From positions 2,003,501 to 2,067,500 of the forward strand of contig CAUEEP010000930.1 of assembly GCA_958450365.1 (NCBI GenBank): a DNA stretch of 64,000 bases. Reading direction: 5' to 3'. This document shows, one piece after another, positions 47,626 through 57,129 of this stretch. The number at the start of each line of letters is the position of its first letter. Position 1 is the stretch's first letter. Both the position numbers and the translations under genes were made by a program. Source of the DNA: Mesorhabditis belari. Taxonomy: Eukaryota > Nematoda > Chromadorea > Rhabditida > Rhabditidae. Below the pieces are notes generated by a model. It was given only the letters and a program-made list of their open reading frames with translations, was not told where the DNA came from and did not search any database.

Positions 47626-47693
47626 TGTCTATAAATCAGTTGTTTTTTTTTCATTTCATATCTATCAATAGATAGAAAATGTAATGTTAAAGA

Positions 47694-47958
47694 AAGCAGT
47701 CTTCTTCTTTATCGTGTTCACCAAATTGCTGACCATTTATGGCCATCAAAAATCGACTTTTTCGTGATGTTAAAGACAAAGAAATAAAGAGTTTGATGTT
47801 TAAAAAAAAGCCAGTATTTCTAAAGCTTATTATTTTGAATTTTATAGATTTGTGTCGATGATTTCAATTTGAATCTCGAACTCGAAAAAGCCGATTTTTG
47901 ATGGCCATAAATGGTCAGCAATTTGGTGAACACGATAAAGAAGAAGACTGCTTTTTTT
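47694..47958. mobile_element. Small foldback element with 74-bp inverted repeats
   Basis: 47694-47766 and 47884-47958 are near-perfect inverted copies (AGCAGTCTTCTTCTTTATCG and its complement; core ACCATTTATGGCCATCAAAA). They are separated by about 115 bp. No ORF. Confidence 0.8.
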
Positions 47959-48229
47959 TTGCCCAAAAACTTTTACAACTTTTACAACGTGGACAGTTGT
48001 TAAAGGTCACAAATTACCCAAATTTATGGCCAAGATTATGCAGTGAGTTCGTTGATCTGTTTCATATTTAAACTCTAAAACTTTCTCTTCGCTAGTTTAT
48101 TTATTCAAAGAGTCCGGATCTATGGTATGTTTTTGAAGATCTCTCGATTCTTTAGATTAGATTTAAATCCAAAGCTTCTAGCTACAGTTTACAGCTCATT
48201 CAGCCTCATATCAAGAGCTAGGGCAGTCG

Positions 48230-48712
48230 TACTTTCAGTTGTACTTTCAGCTGTAGTTTTAGTCGTACTTTCAGCTGTACTTTCAGCTGTACTTTCAGCT
48301 GTACTTTCAGCTGTACTTTTAGCTGTACTTTTAGCTGTACTTTCAGCTGTACCTTCAGCTGTACTGTCAGTCGTACTTCAGCTGTACTTTCAGCTGTACT
48401 TTCAGCTGTACTTTCAGCTGTACTTTCAGCTGTACTTTCAGCTGTACTTTCAGCTGTACTTTCAGCTGTACTTTTAGCTGTACTTTCAGCTGTACTTTCA
48501 GCTGTACTGTCAGTCGTACTTCAGCTGTACTTTCAGCTGTACTTTCAGCTGTACTTTCAGCTGTACTTTCAGCTGTACTTTCAGCTGTACTGTCAGTCGT
48601 ACTTCAGCTGTACTTTCAGCTGTACTTTCAGCTGTACTTTCAGCTGTACTTTCAGCTGTACTTTCAGCTGTACTGTCAGTCGTACTTCAGCTGTACTTTC
48701 AGCTGTTTTCAG
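48230..48712. repeat. 12-bp minisatellite, CTTTCAGCTGTA
   Basis: About 40 units, with a higher-order pattern in which TACTGTCAGTCGTACTTCAG recurs every 100-120 bp. It ends about 140 bp before the first exon of the Cys-rich gene. Its TTTCAG content mimics splice acceptors throughout. Confidence 0.95.
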
Positions 48713-48852
48713 TTTGTTACAGACTCTGAGCCAGGGGAGTTGGCCAAAGCCTCTGGTCAAGTTCAGCGCCAAATAACACTCTTTAAAGCGATTCTAGGAG
48801 CTACCTGTGAATTGAAAGCTGAAATTACATTTAGAACGTATAGAACTTTCAG

Positions 48853-49407
48853 TCGTACTCAACGCTCCTCATCGCTGCACTTCTCGCTGTCTCTTACGGA
48901 TTCACGAAGATTCCAAACAGCTACACGATTGCGGAGAGAACATCAGCTTGTCAAGTAAGAAGTCTAGGGTATACTTGTGAAAGAAATGTCTAGGATTATT
49001 GCAAGGGACAATCAATCTCGGTCACGACGGGCTTCCCCTTCCTTACAAATCAATGGCAGTTGTGCAATTGCCCAATTGCTCAATTGTCTGGACAGTTCGT
49101 TTAAAGATCTTTCACTAATACTGTAATTTGAGATGGATTGGCACTGGTTGTTTCACAGAATGCCGGCAGAGATGTGTGGATACATGGGGTACTTGCGCGA
49201 AATCGGGTGGCTCGAACAACACTGGGTGAGTTCAACAGTCGATCAAATCATAGCTGTAATAGCTGTAATAGCTGTAATAGCTGTAATAGCTGTCACGTAC
49301 TGTAATGTTTCAGTGTCTGTTGCTCGACAGCTAATATCAACACAACAATCGAAACTCAGTGTTATTCTGTCCCGAATGGAGCTTGTTACTTTAGCGGATC
49401 TGGATAA
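48853..49407 (+). CDS. Small secreted 12-cysteine protein, paralogue A (start exon not found)
   Basis: Exons: 48853-48954, 48994-49094, 49133-49225 and 49314-49407. Phase is kept; 129 residues plus an unseen start. A hydrophobic leader (STLLIAALLAVSYG) predicts secretion. The mature part has 12 Cys in the order TSAC, DYC, LCNC, GTGCFTECRQRC, GTCA, VCC, QC and GAC. It contains an N-glycosylation-type NTT. Exon 3 uses a TTTGAG acceptor. The first exon begins in phase 0 after a TTTCAG, so a short coding exon with the ATG must lie upstream; the minisatellite there makes it hard to place. Exons 2 and 4 have exactly the same lengths (101 and 94 nt) as in paralogue B, 2.5 kb downstream on the same strand. 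No known family recognised; toxin-like, antimicrobial or structural roles are all open. Confidence 0.7.
49240..49290. repeat. 9-bp repeat, GCTGTAATA, five units
   Basis: In the last intron of Cys-rich paralogue A. Confidence 0.85.
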
Positions 49408-49409
49408 AA

Positions 49410-51346
49410 ATCGAAATCCAAGCAAGAAAAATAAAAGTTACAGTTGATAATGAAAATTAAGGCTTGGGTAATTAAACCAAGCGTCTACTGGCAGTGTCAG
49501 AAGTCCAAAGGACACCAAAGAACACCAAAGAACACCAAAGAACACTCCAATACTCAAGAATGAAGCAATAGAGGCACTAGAAAGATTTGTTTACAAGCTT
49601 GAAGCTCAAAGTACAGGCAAAAACATTGTATATTTGATATTTTGCAGTCCATTCTACAGTCCATCTCATTCAAATCGCAAAAAAAATTGCTCTCCTCAAA
49701 AAACAAACATTTTCCCAAATCGCAAGACTTTTGACGTGAATCCATTGTTAATCTTGATCGTAAAATGGCCAAGTTTGCTGAAAAACGTTTCCCTTCAAAG
49801 CTTTTGTATTCAAAATGTGACTGAAAATGTAACTTTTAATGGTCAAAAAGTGATGGGAAAAGTTTTTTTTCAACAAAGTTCAATCTGTCTGGTCAAATGT
49901 CTTATTTTTTCCGATCCGAGTTATAAGCCAAAGCATGCGTTGGATCAAGGACAACTATGTGGACCAAAGTTCTTGTGATGATCCAGGATCCAGATCTTGG
50001 TCTGGAGGCTCTTGGCTTAGACCAGGACTGGCTTTCGGCTCGTCTATGAATTTGTCTTGGATTTCTGACAACTATCTAGACCAAAGTTCTTGTGCTGATC
50101 AAGGGTCAGACTAAAAGCCGGACTCGATCTGAAGACTCTTGGCTTAGGTCAAGGCTGGCTTTTGGCTCGTCTATGACTTTAACATTGTTCTAGCCTAGTT
50201 CGAGGCTCTTGGTTTGACCAGGTTCTTGGTATCCACTTCTGGCTTAACTGATTTTAGTCTGAGCTTATCTGCCAGCTGGATTGACTTGGAACAACTGTAA
50301 GCTCTGCACTGTACAAACTCTAACTCCAGTTCGGTCATCTTTCTGTCTTGGCTTTTGACTAGGCAGTCCAACTGAACCTAGAGATTCAAATGAGGCTCTA
50401 GGCTTATCAAAACGATCAACGTCAACATTCATTTCAAAGCAAAACAGGGTGTTTTTCAAAAAACAAAGAACAGAGATCTAGTCGGATTTCCCCAAACAAA
50501 CAGCTGACTTATCGACCGTGCGTGACCAATTATCAAGTCAAAGAGTTGTTGAATGAACAAAAATCTTTCCTAAAAACCTCATGGGCATACCTTTTTTTTC
50601 TACATCAAAGTTCTTATCGGTTGTAAAACTTGCAAGCATTTTTATGGGCATCGATTAGAGTGGTGATGGCTGAGTGAAAAGTGAATAGTTTGTACTCGAA
50701 AAAGTCAACAAATCATTTATGGAAAAGGGTTTTATGGGCAAGATTTGAGGAGAATTTTGCTATGTTTTTTATGGGTGGACATGGAAAGGAATTGGAGGAT
50801 ATAAAGGGAAGGATTGAGGGCGGACATTGACAGCAAGTGTTTGACCGCTTCACAGCTCGCCGACTCTTCTAAAAGACTATGGTCGGTTACTGTAGCTTTA
50901 GAGTGATCTCTATAGCCTTTTGTAGATTTCTGTAAATGTGCTGTAAGGGTTTTTGTTGGATTAAGATGGATGGCTTGGGGACTAATCATTGGGAGATCAT
51001 TGGGAGAGTGTAGCTGTGGATAGCTTGTGTTGGCTACTTTCTAGTTTGCTAGATGGATACTTGCTAGTTGTTCTGTAAAGTGTATTTGTGTGTAGGGTTA
51101 TTATAGTGGATTGGCTGTAGATTTTGGCTGAAGATTGAGCTTTTGATCAGTCAGAGGCCCTGCTTTGAGGCCCGGGTTATTGTAACTTTGACAGGATTAC
51201 GGTAGGACTAGACAACTAAGTTTAGGAGATGAATAGGGTAACGGGGCTCCAACTAGTGCTAAAAAGAAACGACAAAAGTGTAGCGGATTACTGTAGCTTG
51301 CTATAAACCTTGAGCAATGTATTGTAAAATGTAAAAATGTTTTCAG
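49410..51346. other. Between the Cys-rich paralogues; one unidentified open stretch
   Basis: A plus-strand frame from about 49648 (after a TTTTGCAG acceptor) to 49975 is open for over 100 codons. It has NVS, NVT and NVT glycosylation motifs and three Cys near its end, but no leader, partner exon or family match. Bases 49975-50460 contain direct repeats of TGGACCAAAGTTCTTGTG and of GACTCTTGGCTTAG. Nothing else coding is seen up to 51346. Confidence 0.3.
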
Positions 51347-52008
51347 AATCGATTCTTCTTCTTCTCCTTCTTCTTCTTCGTCGCATTCAGCGCTGCCGCC
51401 TTCACAAAATTGCCGATTACTTATAATACGGCCATGAAAACATCGGCTTGTTCTGTAAGTTTAAATTTAAATCTATAAAATCTAAGTTTACCTTCAGGAT
51501 TACTGTGCCGGTCAATCAATCTCAACTTCGACTGGCTTCAACTTCAAAGGAAAGGGCTGGCAATTGTGCAATTGTCCGATTGGACAAGGATCGCATTAGT
51601 GAGTTGTGGAAATGATTTTGAATTAGAGAAATGATCAGAAAAACGAATCAGAATTGGTGTGTTCCGAATTGGTGTGTTTAAGCACAAATTCAAAGCCTTT
51701 TTCCAGCTGGCAGGGCACTGGTTGCTACAATCAATGCGTTAGTCGATGCACATCGTTGAGGGGAAATTGCGCGAACCCGAAAACGACCAACACCGACTAT
51801 AAAGGGTGAGGAAAAGTTAGAATTCGTGGAAAAGATTCGTGGAAAAGATTCGTGGAAAAGATTTGTGTATAAGCTTCATGTCAAATCCCTTTCCCTTATA
51901 TTCATTTGAATTAGACTCTGTTGTACGACTGCAAACGTAAACACAACGATAAACACGGACTGTTTCACTTCAGCCAATGCCGCGTGCACAAGCACTGGAA
52001 TGGGATAA
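51347..52008 (+). CDS. Small secreted 12-cysteine protein, paralogue B (start exon not found)
   Basis: Exons: 51347-51454, 51498-51598, 51707-51805 and 51915-52008. Phase is kept; 133 residues plus an unseen start. The leader is very Phe-rich (FFFFSFFFFVAFSAAA), then FTKLPITYNTAMKTSACS, which aligns with FTKIPNSYTIAERTSACQ in paralogue A. Cys order is identical: TSAC, DYC, LCNC, GTGCYNQCVSRC, GNCA, LCC, DC and AAC. Both end with a Ser/Gly-rich short tail. Intron positions and phases (0, 2, 2) are the same in A and B, so they arose by duplication of a whole gene. Identity is moderate, roughly half the mature residues, with Cys and exon lengths held, which suggests selection on both. AATAAA-type signals follow at about 52087. 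Confidence 0.72.
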
Positions 52009-52009
52009 G

Positions 52010-53569
52010 GAAAAGATTGAATGAATGATCGGATAATTGATAAAACTTTCGAAATCTCAATGTTTAACTGCTACAAATTGCACAAATACAAATAAATACA
52101 AATAAATACAAAGCTATCTTCGATCTTCCCAACAAAGGCTCACTTCTTTATCTCAAGGAAGCACAACATTTCACTCTAATCGGCTAAGAAAAGATAAGGG
52201 AATTTTGAGAAGATGATTGGCCTTCATAAATGATCAGTACCTTCAAAATGTTCTTTGTTTTCCGACTATTTTTCTTCTCTACCCATTCTCGTGTCCATTT
52301 GCCTCTAAGCTCATCTAATATCAAATACAGAAGATTCCCCATGAAGCCATGAAGCCAATTGCCATGAATCCCATGAATGGAAGGACACACCATGGTAAGG
52401 CGCGGCTCCCGGGGTAAACCCTAGCCGAGTGGCCGAGTGACGAGAGATAAGGAACCAAATTCAGAGAGATAAGGAATCAAATTTAGAAAGATACGGAGCC
52501 AAATTGGTAGAGACAAAGCTAAGGTTTAGAGAGATAAGGAACCCTAGCCGAGTGACCCCCCAGCTTCCACCGTGGCACAGGGGAGGCGTAGGGGGGAAAA
52601 TTATTCTCCCCTGACTCTTTGACAGCAGGGATAGCCAAGAAGTACTCTTTGACAGCAGGGATAGCCAAGAAGTACTCTTTGACAGCAGGGATAGGTAAGA
52701 AGTACTCTTTGACAGCAGGGATAGCCAAGAAGTACCCCCTGCCTTCTGGGTCAATAATTCCATATCAATAATAAATCTTTTGCATTTTTCGCTTCACCTC
52801 CAAAATTTCCAAAACTCCATAATCTTTTTGCTTTCTAATATTGCTTAATATTATTTGAATTATTATTAAAATTATATTATTAAAAATATTATATTAATCA
52901 GTATTATATCATTCATTATATCAACATTATTATATAAACACAACAAAAAAAGTAAAGTAAAAGCATTAAAAGTAACGTTCTTTCTCGGTAGAACAACAAC
53001 AACAAAAAGCTTTTCTGGAAAGAGCAAGAAGCAAGAAAATTCCACAAATTTACTTTTTTTACACTATTTTACACTATTTTATACTATTCTACACTATTCC
53101 ACACTATTCTACACTATTTTAAACTATTTTAAACTATTTTAAACTATTTTACACTATTCTACACTATTTTAAACTATTTTAAACTATTCTACACTATTCT
53201 ACACTATTTTACACTATTTTACACTATTTCCTAACTCTTTAAGCTAAAGATATTAGTTAATTTAGTCAAAATTTGCTTAGAAACTGAGCAATCACTGTAA
53301 TGTAGAATTTTTCATTTTCCGGGCTTAACAAAACATTGAAATTTGGAGGAACTTCCTTGTTTTTGGAAAATCTTTGTCTTTGTCTCAAAATTGTAGGCTT
53401 TTTAGGCTCAAAATTATAGGCTTTTAAGCTCAAAATCCTAGTCTTTTAGACTCAAAATTATAGGCTTAATGTTGGAAGTGATGCAAAAGTTGAAAAAAAG
53501 TTCAAATTTCAATCTTGATATTAGTCAACATTTCCTCAATTTCTTTTATTATTCTTTTTATTATTCGAA
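52010..53569. other. Repeats only; no gene seen
   Basis: Bases 52290-52600 carry a unit (AAGCCATGAAGCCAATTGCC through CTCCCGGGGTAAACCCTAGC) that recurs three times at 56290-56800. Bases 52610-52740 are four units of a 30-bp minisatellite (ACTCTTTGACAGCAGGGATA and onward). Bases 53050-53230 are 10-bp TTTTACACTA units. Bases 53395-53470 carry TTTTAGGCTCAAAATTATAG repeats. Confidence 0.6.
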
Positions 53570-56500
53570 ATGATTGACGAAGTGAGTTATCGAGTGATTT
53601 CAGCCGAAGATCCGCTATGGTTACAGGTACATAAACAACCCCAAAGAAAGCTCTACTGCCAGCCAGGCAAGACTAGGCCATAAGCCAAGTTCTGGTGTTT
53701 GTTCGTGGGTTCGTTCAGAGCTCCATGAGAAAAACTAGAAGCCGAATCGAAAAACTAGAAGCCATTCAAAGCTTACCCCTTGTCCTAGCTCTTCTGGTAT
53801 TACAATGGTTATGTGACAATCGTGATCAATTCCTTTGGTGCATATATGATTCTCTGGCATTCATCGAAAGATATGATTATTTATAAATACTTTCTATTGC
53901 AGTTACTGGTAAGAAAGTGGATTTATTCAAAGGTATTCAAAGCTTTTTGATCAGTTTTGGTCTTTCATCCTGGACATGCTGATGAATTGGCTTTTTTGTC
54001 CGGGTTTTCTTCTTCCTCTTCAGGGTATTTATATGTCAACATCATGTGTTTTTGCAAAAACATCGTATGATTGGATTTGGGTGGAAATGGTGAGCGAATT
54101 GAGCAATATTCTATAGAAATTCTATAGAGATTCTATAGAGATTCTATAGAAATCCTATAGAAATCCTATAGATCTCTCTATAGAACTTCTATAGATCTCT
54201 ACGCTCGTTGTTATGGAAAATTTAACCTCATCACTCGTCGATTGTTTCTTTTATCGTTTGTGGATAATTGAAGAGGAGAAATGGTGGTACGCAACACGGA
54301 TGAGGAAATTCTTGGTAAGTATTTTCGGCTAAGCTAAACTTTAGGCTAAAGCTAGGCCAGGCTGGCTAAAGGCAAGCCAGGTCTAAGCGTTAGAATCTGA
54401 TTGTAAATCCCTGGCCTCTCTTGGCTTATCATTATCTACCTAGATCTGTGCCTTACTACACGGCTTCTATTCATTTACAAATATTTTTATGGTCTACATA
54501 TCGAGACTTGATCGATCTGTACAAGAAGAGTACATTAGAACGGTAAGTGGATCAAATTGTGCTTTGTACAACTTGTACTGGATAACTTGTACTGGACAAC
54601 TACTGGACACTGGATACTGGACAACTTGGTACTGACAACTTGGTACTGTGCAACTTGTGCTTTACAACTTGTACTGGACAACTTGTACTGGACAACTTAG
54701 ACTGGACAACTTGTACTGTACTGGTACTGTACAACTTGGTACTGTACAACTTGTACTGTACTGGTGCTGTACAACTAGTACTGTACTGGTGCTGGATAAC
54801 TTGTACTGTACTGGTGCTGTACAACTTGTACTATACTGGTACTGTACAACTTGGTACTGTACTTTCTGCTCGAGATTGAAACGCATCCTTTCCAGCACAG
54901 TTAACTCTTGATTCCTCTCACGACCCAGACTAGTTAGTGTACCAAAAACAAATACAACGAACTACCGTACCTTGGAAAGTCCTTTACAGTACTATCCGAA
55001 CTCTTTGAACCTTCTCTCATACACGAATTGGGTGATCATTCCACCGTCAATCGGAAACTCCTACGAGATCATGTTTATGTGGTTTTTGAGGTAAAAAAAT
55101 TGGAAATTTATAATATACAAATATAATAAATATAATAAATATACAAATTCCAGGTGCTTCTCTTCAATCTAATCGTCGCTTTGATCATCTTTCAAATCAT
55201 TCGTTTACTCCGACGATACACTTTTTACAAAGAGTCCATCAACGCTGAAAGCTCATCGGCATTTCGTTAGAGCTCTTTTCATACAAGTTTCAAGTTAAAG
55301 TAATACTTAAATTCATTGAAATCTTCCAGGCTTTAATCCCATTCATCGTCTATTCAACTCCAGTCGTAATTGGGCTCATTTGTGCGCTTTTCGGATTTCA
55401 AAGTGATAGTAAGTGTCTGTTTTGCATATAAGCCTTGACTTTGACATGTAAAATTGTATTTTAACGTACTACTGAATGTACATTTATAGGAAATAGCTCG
55501 AAATGGGAAACACATCTTTTCCAGTGCACCAATTCAACTTTAAGCTCAAATATATTTGGATTGAGGTGTTGAATTGGGATATTATTGAGATCATTAGATG
55601 CTAGATGCGTCAAGTCTTTCCTTAGCTGACGATCTTGTGAGGGATTTGAGTGTTGAGCTTCTGCAAAAGCTTCGAAACCGTAAAATAGTCATCAACTCGG
55701 CTCGCCCGGGTGCACTACTATTAGAGAAAATCCGGGATTGGCCAGATCGCCAATACCAGATGGCCGTCCGGTTCATAGCGCATAAGACCTCCCCCCAAGA
55801 TGACAAGCTTTATCTGTGCCGTCTCAGAACCTTTTGTCATCTTTGGGGGAGGTTATTATCGATTATTATAAAACTATAGAAATTGATTAATCTCACAATC
55901 CTTTTTTAGCGCTAAATTTCAGTGTTGAAATATGGTATGATCGCGGTGTTCTCGATTCATTCTCAAGTGAATGTTTTCGTCATGTTATTCGCCACAAAAC
56001 CCTAACGCTTAGTAATGGGAAAAGCTTTGCAGGGATTTTTCCCGAAACTTCTCAAATCATGGGAAATCTCTACCGTAACCAAATCAAATCAACAATCGGC
56101 TAAAGAAAGAGGTTCAAAATTAGCATACAGCATTTAGATTCACATTTAAAATTTGGCGATAAATTTTCATTGAAAGTTTATTCGTTTTTCTTTCACAGTA
56201 TCACAGTGAAATACCCGTTTAGAAATGAAAATTGATTTCATTTTATGAATTTAAAGTTGGATCTAGTCTATTCTAAGCTCTTCTAATATCAGATCAAAGA
56301 TTCCCCATAAAGCCATGAAGCCAACTGCCATGAAATCTCATAGATGGAAGGATACACCATGATAAGGCACGACTCCCGGGGTAAACCCTAGCCTAGTGAC
56401 TTCCACCATGGCACATTTAATATCAAATTAAATAAATAAAGCTTATTGCAATGGTTATTAGATTTCAAAGCTCTTCTAATATCATATTGAAGATTTCCCA

Positions 56501-57082
56501 TAAAGCTATGAAGGATACACCATGATAAGGCACGACTCCCGGCGTAAACCCTAGCTGAGTGACCCCCCGGCTGTGGAAGCACATCTAATGCCACATTTAA
56601 TATCAAATTAAATAAATAAAGCTAAATCTTATTGCAATGGTTATTAGATTATTCAAAGCTCTTCTAATATCATATCAAAGATTCCCCATGAAACCCCAGG
56701 AAGGATACACCATGGTAAGGCACGGCTCCCGGGGTAAACCCTAGCAGAGTGACCCCCTGGCTTCCACCATGACATATCTAATATCAAATTAAATAAATAA
56801 AGTAAAATAAATAAAAACTTATTGCAATGGTTATTAGATTATTATTTTATTAGATTTCAAAGCTCTTCTAATATCATATTAAAGATTCCAATTCATCGTA
56901 GAAAGCAACCTTTTTTGATCGTTAACATCAAAGCATTCAGAAGTGAGTACAAAAGAAATGAAAAGCTTTTATTATATTCAAATTTCATTCAACAATATTT
57001 CATTGTGTCACTGGTTCGGTGGTTTTCACAGCTGACGAATTATCTTCATGTTTTTGCGATTGATGTGCTGACGTTGACGTGA
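53570..57082 (+). CDS. Probable multi-pass receptor-like gene, exon chain incomplete
   Basis: Supported exons: 53570-53626 (MIDEVSYRVISAEDPLWLQ), about 54213-54314 (LVDCFFYRLWIIEEEKWWY), 54444-54542 (ICALLHGFYSFTNIFMVYIS, a TM), 54938-55090, about 55155-55268 (VLLFNLIVALIIFQIIRLL, a TM and basic loop), about 55329-55409 (ALIPFIVYSTPVVIGLICA, a TM) and 56941-57082 (NEKLLLYSNFIQQYFIVSL, HVFAIDVLTLT). A further exon near 53960-54090 is likely. The order of TMs and the penultimate NEK-L-L segment resemble nematode serpentine chemoreceptors, but I cannot name the class. The junction 55268/55329 does not keep phase. Exon 54938-55090 is open in two frames. Repeats fill 54110-54190 and 54570-54870. 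It may be decayed. Confidence 0.4.
54570..54870. repeat. Degenerate minisatellite, ACTTGTACTGTACTGGT units
   Basis: Interleaved CTTGTACTGGACAA and CTGGTGCTGTACAA units in an intron of the receptor-like gene. ORFs here are artefacts. Confidence 0.85.
55600..56120. repeat. Two dispersed repeats in tandem
   Basis: 55604-55740 is a copy of the 4.48-kb repeat with the frame DLVRDLSVELLQKLRN and ARPGALLLEKIRDWPD. 55770-56110 is an inverted copy of 44568-44900, beginning with the palindromic CATAAGACCTCCCCCCAAG unit. Confidence 0.7.
56280..56810. repeat. Three tandem copies of a roughly 170-bp unit
   Basis: Each contains CATGATAAGGCACGACTCCC (or CATGGTAAGGCACGGCTCCC), a GGGGTAAACCCTAGC block and AATATCAAATTAAATAAAT. 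One further relative lies at 52290-52600. Confidence 0.75.
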
Positions 57083-57129
57083 TTTGTGTCGTTTTTGTGG
57101 ATATTCTACTTTTCCTGGAATTGAGCATT

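Noticed and set aside
52461..52763. 100-aa ORF with LSLLSKSTSW repeats
   Set aside because: 30-bp tandem repeat, also partly present at 35.65 kb in non-coding DNA.
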